Shown here: positions 1 to 9,202 of the stretch, in pieces
Layout of the letters: each line of letters begins with the position of its first letter
Numbering within the stretch: the first letter of the stretch is position 1
From: Agapetus fuscipes
Taxonomy: Eukaryota; Arthropoda; Insecta; Trichoptera; Glossosomatidae
Assembly (NCBI GenBank): GCA_951799405.1
Contig: OX637332.1
Span: 2,547,001 to 2,611,000 of the forward strand
Direction of reading: 5' to 3'
DNA: 64,000 nucleotides
The notes under the pieces: generated by a model
Told to the model about the DNA's origin: nothing
What the model saw: only the letters and a program-made list of their open reading frames with translations
Database searches by the model: none
Program-made: the position numbers and the translations under genes

Positions 1-774
1 TAATATTGAAAAATAAGATTCTGTCTGTTCAGATCTATATAGTATTTCAATATTTCTCCTTAAATGATTTCACTAAAAATAAAATGTGTCAAATTGCACA
101 TTGCAACACAAATAAAAGGGACAATCAATAGAATGAACTTAAAATACATTTTAGGTAAAAATAAAATCCATGTTTCAGGTATTCCTAATCGTATACTTAC
201 CCCCATATTCACTGATCGTACTAACAGTACTCTTAGGCCTCACTAGCTCTTAGAATGGTCTTTATTTAGGCTTGTGCTGTATAAATACAAACCAATCTAA
301 GTGCTAGTGAGGCCCAAGTGAAGTGATAGTAAAATTTATGAATGTAAGGGTTGATATTCAAAGTATTCATGTTGAAAGCTAAAAATTGTATTTTGTTTAA
401 AAAATCTGCATTTCTTTCTCTCATTTACTGACGAAAAGATGTTATTTTTCGAAAGCAGATTGATCTTCAAAAGTATGAGTAAATTTAAAATTTATTTAAA
501 GAAGGGTAAGCAGTTGACCTGTGACATCATAAACAATCAATATGAAAAAGCGATTCCCTTAAGGAAAGGATAAAAAGTATTTCATATCTCTGTGAAACTA
601 AAGACGGTAGGATATCAACTGGTTTGTTAAGCTTTCCAATTAAAAAACTCTTAAGTCTGTGAAGGGGTACTCTCTTTCGTTACATATTTTTTAAGTTTGA
701 ATTATTAGAAACATCATAATTGATCCCTTTAATTTGATAACACCATACATTTCACTTTACATCTCAGTACACAT
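1..774 (-). other. 3' UTR and downstream flank of the SLC36 gene
   Basis: No other coding signal is convincing here. On the minus strand, possible polyadenylation signals after the stop are ATTAAA at 728-733, AATAAA at 491-496 and AATAAA at 261-266. These would give 3' UTRs of roughly 60, 300 or 530 bases; the sequence does not say which is used. Confidence 0.4.
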
Positions 775-1177
775 TCACTGAGACTCCATGATCTCTTGTA
801 TACTGACATACGTTCCCGTCACAAAACCAAGCATCCCAAACATGATGAGGAACAGATTTTTGTACAAAAGCAATTTGCTGAAGTCTGGATGCTCCCAGTA
901 CGTGACCAGTTCAATGATGGCAGGGAACATGAGACCCAACGTGGACAAACACACGGCGCCAATCAGTGAGATGAACGGACCCAAATTTGGGATGGCAATG
1001 GCTGTCACCACTGTTCCGGTGATTAGGCAGATTCTCAGCGTGTACTCTGCGATGTTTTTCTTGGCTCCAAACTTATGCTTGAGGTTCTTCCAGATGATCT
1101 CCATCGGGACGTAGAACTGGAGACTGTATGTTAAGAATATGGCGACTGCGATCATGATTTTCACAGATTGAGCCAGT
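775..1177 (-). CDS. SLC36 transporter, exon 6 (terminal coding exon)
   Basis: This exon encodes residues 362 (split codon) to 495 and ends in TGA at 775-777. The acceptor is a pyrimidine-rich tract ending CAG just above 1177. It supplies TM8-TM11, starting LAQSVKIMIAVAIFLTYSLQ and including a conserved VPMEIIW segment and the IPNLGPFISLIGA loop-helix. The extreme C-terminus is short and polar (QEIMESQ). An in-frame ATG upstream of the acceptor (near 1218) belongs to the intron and is not a start. Confidence 0.92.
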
Positions 1178-1473
1178 CTGGAAAGAATTAGAAACATTTT
1201 GTTAACATGGTTAATCAAGTCGAATTGTGTTGAACAGATGTTTTAGATTTTCACGGCCGAATGTTGACGCTGGAGGAGCTCGTTCTGCTGCAGTGGTCTT
1301 TTTTAGCATGGTGATGAAACTGTTACAGTAAATCACATCATGATGAAGAAGCGCATTGCAAATATAGGCAAAATATCTGGAAGCAACATCACCAATGGAT
1401 CACACAGATCCTGGAAAGCGACCCTCCTGTGTTAAATTAAGTTTGCGATGACAAGTTTTACTTAAAAAAAAAA

Positions 1474-1799
1474 ACGCAACCAAGCTACACATGCAGTGCA
1501 ACTTCTTGCCTGCGTTATCCCTCAAGGGGTCGCATGTGGCGATTCGGGACCTATTTATTTTTACAGGTAAGGGGACCGGCCTCACACCAACCACTTTCAG
1601 TTGAAGTGGGGGTTTCTCAGCTCCTGGGGGGGAGATGGTTCTCATTTCTTGTGAAGGCTGAGTACATCTTGCCGGTATTTATTTTGGGTTTGAAATAGAC
1701 ACCGAAACGGGAAATCATTTCTGACACCCTCGGTGGGGATCGAACCCTTGCTCTCGGCATGGAATGCGAGCATTCTACCAAATGAGATATCGATCGGTC
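1474..1799 (-). mobile_element. SINE-A copy, nearly full length, in intron 5
   Basis: Read on the minus strand it starts with a tRNA-like head: an A-box-like segment at about 1770-1795 and a B-box-like GGGTTCGATCC near 1737-1747. A unique body follows, then a GTGTAGCTTGGTTGCGT end at about 1474-1490. It abuts a piece of SINE-B at 1800-1878. Confidence 0.75.
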
Positions 1800-1878
1800 T
1801 TTTACGAGCTTGGTCGTCGCTACAAAATTCTCTAGCAAGACCCAGTTGCTGTAAGGCTGGATGGACCTTTTGATTGAC
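1800..1878 (-). mobile_element. SINE-B body fragment joined to the SINE-A head
   Basis: The sequence matches the middle of SINE-B (compare 18555-18640). It lies immediately 5' of the SINE-A head on the minus strand, with the same junction as at 11134. Confidence 0.65.
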
Positions 1879-2755
1879 AGTTAATCATGTATTTTCTCTT
1901 TGTTTATAATGTAACGCTTATTACATTCTATTTATATAGTAAAATATAATAATTCTATGAATTGAATGTAATTAAAACTATTAAATCTCTTTAATCATGG
2001 CTTTTAAACAGTCAATATCCAAACTGTAAAAAATCTTGTCAATTAACAAGGTGCAATTTTTTCAGTGTCTCCCCTATTTCAGGAAAAAGTGGTAAGAGTG
2101 GCAGAGCTTGCAGTTTTAAAGCCTGATTAACTACAATTTAGAAATTTGTTTATCCGCTTGCTCAGTAGATGTTAAAACCTTAGATTTCTCGCAGCAAAAA
2201 AAAAAGGTATTTATTTTGGTTATAGTTTTCTTCATAAATATCGCATGCCATTCATTTGAGCAACTTAATCCTACCATATGCTTTCAATTAAAATTTCAAG
2301 TATTCATTAAACAAACACAAGTTTATTAACAATAATGCAGCAAGGTTTATAAAATAAAATAAATATACTAATATGATAAGTTATGTACGTGATATTTTAT
2401 CAGATTTTTAAACTTGCAAGTTTTTTTAATTTGTTCAATAATCTATTAATAATGTAAAACAGCAACAGAAAACTGATTTTGTTGGCGCATTGCAAGAATT
2501 AAAATATTTTAGTACTAATGACTCGAAGATAAGAAAGGAAAAAGGAAAATTAAATTATAGAAATAAAAATCATTAAAAAATGCTTCTTTAAAAACATAAA
2601 CATGATTGGATGACAGTTTGTTTTCTACTTATTGTCTTTTAGCATAGTTCGCCCCTTAGGATAACATTCAGAACACTTTTTTCATTTTATTAATTCAAGA
2701 TGAAATATGACATGAAACTTGAATGAATGATATTTGTAAGGGTTTGATGTTTCAA
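1879..2755. other. AT-rich intron 5 sequence without a recognised feature
   Basis: I see only A/T-rich DNA with short homopolymers. A short LINE-T-like stretch (gtgcaa...cagtgtctcccctatttcagg) near 2050-2110 may be a degraded fragment on the plus strand. Confidence 0.4.
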
Positions 2756-2965
2756 ACTGTGAAAGTTCATTGTATTTATTTAAAAAAAAAAAAACAGTTT
2801 TAATGCACTATTTTTTTTTTTATAATTTTTTTTTTATATTTTATGCTCGAGTACTGTCACCTTAAAAGGCATCATCAGGAGCACTGCACTGAGCATAAAA
2901 TATTAAAATAAAATTATAAAAAAATTAAAAAGTGAATTAAAACTGTGTTTTAAAAAAAAAAAAGC
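2756..2965 (-). mobile_element. PLE end, inverted-repeat (foldback) arrangement
   Basis: Two arms of about 75 bp face each other. The left arm (to 2848) and the right arm (2891-2965) both carry GAGCATAAAATAT, an A/T stretch and AGTGAATTAAAACTG. The left arm contains a hammerhead-like core at 2844-2883. The right arm begins at the base that would follow self-cleavage. Confidence 0.6.
2844..2883 (-). ncRNA. Hammerhead-ribozyme-like motif (copy a)
   Basis: The minus strand reads TGCTC, CTGATGA, an extra T, a GCC/AGG hairpin, GAC (where GAA is expected), the palindrome AGTACT, C, then GAGCA. Helix I (TGCTC/GAGCA) is intact. The GAA to GAC change probably removes activity. Confidence 0.5.
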
Positions 2966-3327
2966 GAATGAATGATTTTGAAGTGAGAAATATCGCACGT
3001 TTAATAATAAAGAGCAATAATTAAAAAAACAAGAATGTTAGGAAATCACGTTTGAAGTTCAGACAACCAGTACAACTTGTATGGGATGAAAAAGGCGGCC
3101 GATGTTTTATCTCGGTCATATTCGTCCAAATTGAACGGCTGTCGCATTCTACCTATTCTTCTCGCATTGTTCTTGCGTTTTATAACAAAATCTCGATTTT
3201 CCCAATTTTCGAGTTATTGCTCTTTTTTATTAAGCGTGCGATGTGTAATTCAAATTATTCAAAACTGAATACCTTTTTGGCTTTTAAGTACCAGAATTAA
3301 ATTAATAGGTACATTATTGCAACTTAC
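2966..3327. other. Intron 5 sequence next to exon 5, nothing recognised
   Basis: AT-rich. Short open frames on the plus strand at 3052-3300 show no family signature. Confidence 0.4.
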
Positions 3328-3867
3328 ATTTCGTCTTTGGGTAAATTAAGAGTGATGCTTCCTTCAGTGGCGTCTCCGTACTTCAAGTATCCACAGAATC
3401 CAGTGACAGCATACAATGACACGACAAAGAACATGCCAAAGTTCAGCACTCCAGGGCATCCGATAAAGTGTTCAGGGGTCCTCATGTTATTCTCCAAGGG
3501 CATAACCACACCGATGCCTTCCAAAGCGAAGATAGCAGTACCGAAGAACAGAGGCAGCTGATGCCATTCCGAGAAGTATGGCCTGGATGACATGGGAGGA
3601 AGGTCGCTGAGGATGTAGTAAAAGGTGACCCCCATCCCTGCGCCGATCAGGCAGTTGGCGACCATGGAGAACGGAGACAGGTATTTGAGCTTCCTGATGA
3701 GGTTGATCAAGATCAGGAATGGTAGGAGGATGATCATGTAGATTCGCACGTCCCAGTCGTTGTCGAAGTGGAAGTCGACGACTTGCTTGATGTTTTTGGC
3801 GACGAAGACAATGTACACGCAGCAGCAGCCGAGGAGGTCGGTCACCAGGAAGGTGTTGATGATTGCT
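3328..3867 (-). CDS. SLC36 transporter, exon 5
   Basis: Encodes residues 182 (split) to 362 (split). The acceptor is TTTCAG above 3867 and the donor is GTAAGT at 3327-3322. It holds TM3 (NTFLVTDLLGCCCVYIVFVA), TM4 and TM5, the LKYLSPFSMVAN segment, TM6, the conserved MPLENNM motif and TM7 with GYLKYGD, ending SITLNLPKDE. The CCC triplet in TM3 is typical of insect family members. The minus-strand frame is open to a GTG at 3845, which is internal. Confidence 0.93.
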
Positions 3868-4045
3868 CTGAAAGGATAATTGGAAGAACAATGTTAAATT
3901 AGAAGAATATGCAATTATGTTGTACACAAAATATGTAATAATCTACCATGGAAAGTGTTGAATTTTTTAGAGAGAGAAAAATGCTATTTAAAATGTTGCT
4001 TTCTCAATTTTTAATATGAGAAGAGATCAGACAAAATAAATATTT

Positions 4046-4243
4046 AAAAAAAAATTGTGAAGAGAAATGCAATTCACCAACTTATTTTGCCTGGCCAGTT
4101 GTCTTAATGCGAAAACAGAAGCTTGTGTGCATGCAATGGCATCTGTTGAAACAGGATCGAAGTTATGGCCTGAGGGCCAGGCGAGATTTGAACCACCGTT
4201 ATTCTGTTTCAAATAGATTTAACCACTCGGCCACAACACAATA
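4046..4243 (-). mobile_element. SINE-C copy in intron 4
   Basis: The minus strand begins with TGGCCGAGTGGTTA (A box of Leu/Ser-tRNA type) at about 4240-4225 and GGTTCAAATCT (B box) near 4190. A body containing GACAACTGGCCAGGCAAAAT follows, then a 3' end with GAATTGCATTTCTCTTCAC and an A/T run. A second copy is at 54893-55090. Confidence 0.65.
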
Positions 4244-4387
4244 TAAGTTATACTTTGAGATGCCTTACGTTGCCTTCTTTTTAGGTTCATATATCTGCTT
4301 GGAAAGGTCTCATATAGTAAAAATTGATGAAAGTTCATATTCAGGGTATGCAGGTTCTATAAAAAGTTTTTCAATGGGCTGACCATA

Positions 4388-4620
4388 TAATTAAAACGCA
4401 AACCCTATAAAGCGCCTGACACTTTCAACATCACAAGGCTGAAGGAGACTAGAAAGACCAAAAGTGCGATGGTTGGATGGCGTCAACGCAGATGCAGCCA
4501 AGGCAGACAGACGTAGCTGGAGAGCAAAGGTGATGGACAGGCGAGAGTGGAGGAGAATCCTGGATTCAGCCAAGGCTCACCCAGAGCTATCGAGCTTCAG
4601 TGCTAATGAGATTCTGTAGT
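4388..4620 (+). mobile_element. LINE 3' coding remnant (RTE-like) in intron 4
   Basis: The plus-strand frame reads KVRWLDGVNADAAKADRRSW followed by REWRRILDSAKAHPELSS, typical of the C-terminal tail after the reverse transcriptase of RTE-like LINEs. The copy is 5' truncated, with no intact enzyme. It ends about 15 bases before the exon 4 donor. Confidence 0.6.
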
Positions 4621-4635
4621 TATTTTTTTCCTTAC

Positions 4636-4908
4636 TTAGCCAATCTGGAGTACGGATGCAGGGCAGTTGGACCGGCGAGGAACGCTGCTTCGGCTGTTTC
4701 GGCAAAGCCCAGCGAGGGTATGTGTCTCCGCCGGCAGAGCTCGTGGGCGGTCTTCACCAGGATGTGCACACAGTACGTGCAGATTCCGCCCACGGCGAAG
4801 GTGGCGATAAGACCCGTGATGAGGCCGGCGTTCAGGATGGCCAGGGGCATGGCAAGGATGCCGCTACCCAGGGATCCCTTCAGGAGATGGATCAAAGTGT
4901 CAGCGTCA
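4636..4908 (-). CDS. SLC36 transporter, exon 4
   Basis: Encodes residues 91 (split) to 182 (split). The acceptor TTTTCCAG lies above 4908 and the donor is GTAAGG below 4636. It starts DADTLIHLLKGSLGSGILAM, the TM1 signature of AAAP/SLC36 carriers, then TM2 (GLIATFAVGGICTYCVHILV) and the cytosolic ELCRRRHIPSLGFAETAEAA segment. It ends in SRLA before TM3. This is the most family-diagnostic exon. Confidence 0.93.
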
Positions 4909-4965
4909 CTGGAAAACAAAGCAAACCATTATTAACAACATTTTTTGCATGCCACCACAAATCAG

Positions 4966-5125
4966 TGTGTCCACAGTTTGTCTATAGACAAATCGGTCCC
5001 ACGACATTTGGTCCACACGACTTTTCAGTCAACGACATATCAGGCACAGACAACTCGTCCACAGAAATATTGTTAATGGAAGTTTGGACAGTTCGTCCAC
5101 ATGACTTTTCGGTCACATACAATAT
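4966..5125. repeat. Irregular short repeat around GTCCACA/GACGACTT
   Basis: Imperfect repeats of about 18-21 bases with GTCCACA, CGACATT and GACTTTTC(A/G)GTC. They resemble, loosely, the larger minisatellite at 42.8-43.25 kb. Confidence 0.4.
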
Positions 5126-5195
5126 AGGTCTGCAGACAACTCCATCATGGAAAATGCTTGTAATTCTTGTAGTTTTCATTGGCTTTCAAACTGTC

Positions 5196-5365
5196 CGAGC
5201 GGGAGTGGGAAGACTCTAACTGAGGTGGCTGGACGACATCAAGGAAACTGCAGGCAGAGGATGACTGAACACAGCAGCCGATAGACAGAGATGGAGAGGA
5301 TTGGAGGAGGCCTACGTCCAGGAGTGGACTTGGACTGAGAAAGGCAGAGGAATAAGAAGAATGAA
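5196..5365 (+). mobile_element. LINE-R (RTE-like) 3' fragment in intron 3
   Basis: The plus strand carries, with frameshifts, WLDDIKETAGRGWLNTAADR-like and EEAYVQEW-like coding, followed by an AATAAGAAGAATG tail. Related fragments are at 26478-26990, 54255-54420 and 58490-59370. Confidence 0.6.
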
Positions 5366-5383
5366 TACTGATTGTTTACTCAC

Positions 5384-5524
5384 GAGGTGGGGTGCGTGAG
5401 TTTTCTGTGTTCAAAGGGGTTGTACTCTTCGTCGGCCTCCACATCCCTGAACGTCTGCTCTACGAGGGGTACGGTGGAGCCGGCCTGCTGGGCCATGGTC
5501 ACTTCATTGTTGCTGCACTTGTAT
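5384..5524 (-). CDS. SLC36 transporter, exon 3
   Basis: Encodes residues 44 (split) to 91 (split). The acceptor TGTGTCAG lies above 5524 and the donor is GTGAGT at 5383-5378. It gives the N-terminal cytosolic region YKCSNNEVTMAQQAGSTVPL and, before TM1, EYNPFEHRKLTHPTS. An in-frame Met (MAQQAG) at about 5494-5496 could serve as an alternative start for transcripts made from a promoter nearer than exon 1. Confidence 0.88.
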
Positions 5525-5689
5525 CTGACACAGACAAACAAAACATATTATTATTATTATTGAAGAAGCAACTCGTTAGTGTTGTTATTGTCAACGTTGT
5601 AAATTTGTGGAAGTGTTTTGGAATTGTAAAGGAAGCTAAAAAAAACCATTTTAAAATATATTTTTAAATAAATATTTGAAGAGTAATAT

Positions 5690-5818
5690 GATTTTTTTTA
5701 TATTGTAGGTCCACATGCGGCATGTGTTAACGCGAACTTATACATGTCTGCTTGTGGGAATGCGTATAATATGATTATTAAATTATGTACATGTTTGCAG
5801 CTTAGATTTAGATTTCGA
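5690..5818 (+). mobile_element. LINE-T 3' UTR fragment in intron 2
   Basis: Last 130 bp of the element, from TATTGTAGGTCCACATG to a GATTTA-type tail. Confidence 0.7.
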
Positions 5819-6603
5819 TTTCATAATACAATTCACCAACCTTTTTCCCAGCCAAAAATAGATATAAAGATTGTCAATTAATAATTCAATATTTAATATT
5901 TCAATGAGTTACTGATAAACAAGTCGGTACCTAATTACATCTGTTTAACCAGGGTCAAAGTTATTGCCGATAGGACACGGCGCTGGCAGGGTTTAAACTT
6001 GTGATTGTTTCTATAAGTAAAATTCGAGATACCAGCGACTTTTTAGATGTTTCTTATAATATATCGATAAAATCAGCGCATTCAAAATATGAGAAGAATT
6101 TGAAGTCACCTGGCCGGGCTAGAGACAAGACAGAGAGTCATAACTTCAATGCAAAATTATGTTGGTATATTCTGTATTGTTTGTGTATTAATACTGAAAA
6201 TTCATTTTGATAAATAATTTGTTAATTTTCAAGATTCGAATCTTGTAGTGTTATTATAATTTGATTAAATGTTTATCTTAATTTATATTCTTTTATTAAA
6301 TGACCACACTATTTGATTATATTATTTTATGGTACCACTGTGACTTTAATTTTGAAATTTTAATACCTGACGATGATTGTAAATCAAAAAGTTTGTAAAT
6401 TAAAAATATATATGTATATAGAAGTGAAAATAAAACAGTGTTTGATTCTAATTCAAAAAATTTACAAACTATTAATTATGTTGGTATGTTGAAAAGACGC
6501 TAAATCTTGGAGATCCTTTCAATTAAGTTTCGTGGGGTGGAAGTCTAGACTCACTTATTTTCAAAAAGGCGCTGGAAAATCTACCGACGACCGTCGAAAC
6601 TTC
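5819..6603. other. Intron 2 sequence, mostly unassigned
   Basis: AT-rich. A weak SINE-C end (AATTCACCAACC...) lies near 5829-5850. A short GTGAAAATAAAACAGTG stretch near 6424-6441, like those at PLE ends, is the only other repeat signal. Confidence 0.35.
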
Positions 6604-6605
6604 GG

Positions 6606-6750
6606 TGTCTATTCACGATAGGGGATAGAGTAGATTCATTTCGATTTTACCAGAAAAAGCAATAAATGGTATTGTGGGGCACAATACCTTTATTCCTTTT
6701 TCGGGGAAAATCGAGATGAGTCTTCTCTATCCCCTATCGTGAATAGACAC
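6606..6750. mobile_element. Palindromic MITE (family P1, copy 1)
   Basis: About 145 bp that folds back on itself: the left end GTGTCTATTCACGATAGGGG is the reverse complement of the right end. A second copy is at 19135-19284. No transposase. Confidence 0.75.
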
Positions 6751-6787
6751 GAGAATAAGGAAGAAGGCAGGTAAAAATCATACTCAC

Positions 6788-6873
6788 TTTACCATCACCA
6801 TTTCTGTATCTCCGTTGAGAACTCCATTTTTGTTGAAGCCGTATTCCGCCAATTTCGGCCGCAGCGGTTTTTT
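6788..6873 (-). CDS. SLC36 transporter, exon 2
   Basis: 86 bp encoding residues 16-43 plus two bases of codon 44: KKPLRPKLAEYGFNKNGVLN and a short acidic end. The acceptor TTAGTTTCAG lies above 6873 and the donor is GTGAGT at 6787-6782. It is basic and hydrophilic, matching the cytosolic N-terminus. It is supported by splice-site quality and by phase agreement with exons 1 and 3 rather than by a conserved domain. Confidence 0.82.
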
Positions 6874-7026
6874 CTGAAACTAAAAACATCCGATGTTACT
6901 CACACAGTTTTTGAAAGACATTAGCTACCTTCTCGTATTTGATAAAAAATTATATAGGATTAGATTCTACGATACAAAATATGATATTTTTTTGATGAGA
7001 AGGTGTAAATTATTATTCTATAATAT

Positions 7027-7402
7027 TGTAATGTAAATAGTAGATTAATATAGGTGTACATCGTAGGTAGTAATAGTTATAGACCTAAGAAATCTAGAAA
7101 TTAAATGATCCTTTTGTACTCTTGAACTTGGTAGAATATTCGCGAATGTGCTGGCAAAATTAGTCACTGGAGAGTTCTGTCTGTGAAGTATATAAGGCGT
7201 AGAATTGAGTGCGCTAAGCCAGTGAGATAGTTGCCTTTGATTTGAAGAGTGTAAGCGATACTAAACTGTGAAAATAAATTTGTGTAACCAAAAGTGTTAA
7301 AAATAAATAGAAATTGTAAAAATAAATTTAGTGCAAATAAAGATCCTGAAAGAAGACCTGTATGTTTTAATTTAGAGACATTTCGAACCCAAAAACATTA
7401 CA
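7027..7402 (+). mobile_element. Solo LTR (gypsy-like family), copy 1
   Basis: Starts TGTAATGTAAATAG and ends ACATTACA, with ATAT on both sides (7023-7026 and 7403-7406) as target duplication. A TATATAAGG promoter-like box (near 7190) and several AATAAA signals lie inside. No internal region. Confidence 0.75.
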
Positions 7403-7509
7403 ATATGCTTAAAAACTATTACACTATTCAACCTAAAAAAAATAAACATGAAAACAAAACACCGTTGTATTCTACTGATATTATTATTTGTTGATTTAAC
7501 AAATAATGA

Positions 7510-7550
7510 GTTTTGGCCGGTTTCGGCCTCTTGCCCATCTTCAGAAAAAC
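7510..7550 (-). ncRNA. Hammerhead-ribozyme-like motif (copy g)
   Basis: Minus strand: GTTTTT, CTGAAGA, an extra T, a GGGC/GGCC hairpin, GAA, ACCGGC, C, AAAAC. Helix I (GTTTT/AAAAC) pairs. The last base of helix III is C instead of U, so cleavage is doubtful. Confidence 0.45.
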
Positions 7551-7670
7551 TAAAATCATCAATATATTTTATAGGGTTAATCTGTTTACACAGTGAAAGT
7601 CCATTTTTAATTATTTAAAAATTCTAATGGATAAAAAATAGTTTTAATTCACTTATTTATTTCATTTTTG

Positions 7671-7710
7671 TGCTCGAACATTTTCGCCTAATAGGGCATC
7701 TTCAGGAGCA
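7671..7710 (-). ncRNA. Hammerhead-ribozyme-like motif (copy b)
   Basis: Minus strand: TGCTC, CTGAAGA, an extra T, GCC-loop-GGC, GAA, AATGTT, C, GAGCA. All core bases of the hammerhead consensus are present apart from the inserted T. Helix I is 5 bp. Confidence 0.6.
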
Positions 7711-7750
7711 TAATGGTTACTGGCCTTAATTAATTTAAGTTAATGGTTAA

Positions 7751-7790
7751 TGGCCTGAAGATGCCTCATTAGGCGAAAATGTTCGAGCAC
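7751..7790 (+). ncRNA. Hammerhead-ribozyme-like motif (copy c)
   Basis: Plus strand: CTGAAGA, T, GCCT-CATT-AGGC, GAA, AATGTT, C, GAGCAC. The upstream flank (AATGGC) no longer pairs with GAGC, so helix I is lost. Confidence 0.5.
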
Positions 7791-7855
7791 AAAAAAAGAA
7801 ATAAATAAGTGAATTCAAACTATGTTTTATCCATTTGAATTTTTAACTTACTAAA

Positions 7856-8588
7856 ATCATCCATTGTTTCTACATGTCCAAACCTTCACATCACATTCTT
7901 TTGTACCTTTACTTTCACATCTTCTTTCAACGTACATTTGTCTTTCGCTCATTCATTCTTAACTCATGAATGTAGTTTGAATATTAAATGTTAACATATC
8001 TTTGCAACAATTATAAATGAAAGAGATGTTGCCTAGCTGCAATTTTAATTACTTACATTACCAAACTATTTCATATTTTGTTGTTTTTTTTTTGCCCTTA
8101 AAGCCAATTGACTCCGTCACAAACACGCTAAACAAAACAACAGTTGGCAACAAACGGCGGCCAGCTCTTACAGCTATAAAAACTTATTTTCTCACTTGGC
8201 ATGAAGAAGTGAAAAAGTAAGTTTTTTCGCGCGTCAAAATTATAAATAGTGCGGGTATTTTTCACCGCTCTCATGAAATGCCACAGACTTAGAGAGAGAG
8301 AGAGAGAGAGATATTTCAATTCCGAAAACCAGTGCATTCAAGATTGTTCAGGGCCTCGATCTGTTAGGATATAAAAATGTCGTTTCATGCTGTGAATGCC
8401 CACACGATTTGATTGTCTTAGCTCGAATGAGATTCAGATAATGCTAATTTGTTACGTGTTTATAAATTAACGAGTGTGACTCAGTGAGACTTTGATACTA
8501 GAAAAAGATGTGAATAAAGCTTTTTTTTTTCATACAAATCTACGCGTTTTCAGTACGACGAAATGGTGTTGGAAAAAGGAGATGAAAC
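7856..8588. other. Unassigned intron 1 sequence with a GA microsatellite
   Basis: No family recognised. A (GA)n tract of about 20 bases lies at 8291-8311. Confidence 0.4.
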
Positions 8589-8589
8589 A

Positions 8590-8840
8590 GAGCTTATAAG
8601 TCACATTTTGAAGAGGAAAACTAAAATAATAGGAAAGTCGATAAGAAATCACCTTTCTTAGCAACATCTTTGAAGGAAATATCTTGGGAAGATTACTTAG
8701 GTCAACAAAAAGATGTGGCAGAAAGAAGAAAGAAGAAGAGAGCTTATAAGTCACATTTTGAAGAAGAAAACTTAACCGATAAGACACTCGATTAGACATA
8801 ACACCTTTCTTAGCAACATATTTGGAGGATTTTTTGAGTC
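8590..8840. repeat. Direct tandem duplication, period about 150 bp
   Basis: AGCTTATAAGTCACATTTTG begins at 8591 and again at 8741, and CACCTTTCTTAGCAACAT follows in both copies. The minus-strand open frame across it reflects the duplication and shows no domain. Confidence 0.7.
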
Positions 8841-9061
8841 GAACAAGAGGTCGCCCAATAACTTCCTACTTTCAGGATTTGAAATGGCTCCTGTCTCCTC
8901 CTATTTGCAGCTCAAGAAGATGACAACCAACAGAGACAGATGGCTGGCACAACAAGGCACTGCCATAGAAGATGACGTATTTTTAAAACTGTGGAATGAA
9001 AAAAATCGAGGTCCAGCCTCCAAAAACCACTACATATTTTTTTAAAGTTTGAATTAATTCA

Positions 9062-9105
9062 ACCACCTGATGATGCGAACGAATGTTTGCGAAACCGGTT
9101 GTGGA
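9062..9105 (+). ncRNA. Hammerhead-ribozyme-like motif (copy d)
   Basis: CCAC, CTGATGA, an extra T, the six-base-pair hairpin GCGAAC-GAAT-GTTTGC, GAA, the palindrome ACCGGT, T, GTGG. Helix I is CCAC/GTGG, with AATT flanks that can extend it. This is the best helix II of the seven copies. Confidence 0.62.
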
Positions 9106-9202
9106 ATTAAAATATACTCAAAGTAATCGTAAAACCAAGTTGTTTTTTACTTTTTATCTTTTAAGATGAACGATTACAAAGTTAATGCATATACAAATAC
9201 AT

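Larger units (their letters stand above)
7575..7855. mobile_element. PLE ends in head-to-head foldback
   Basis: Arms of about 110 bp (7590-7712 and 7751-7850) carry the shared terminal sequence TTTCACTGTG...AGTGAATT...GTGCTCGAACATT in opposite orientation. They are separated by about 40 bp rich in TTAATGG. Each arm has a hammerhead-like core. Confidence 0.65.

Noticed and set aside
788..1114. Plus-strand 108-residue frame opposite exon 6
   Set aside because: It is antisense to conserved transporter codons and has no family features of its own.
3487..3927. 146-residue minus-strand frame overlapping exon 5
   Set aside because: Shifted frame of exon 5; it lacks membrane segments and crosses the acceptor.
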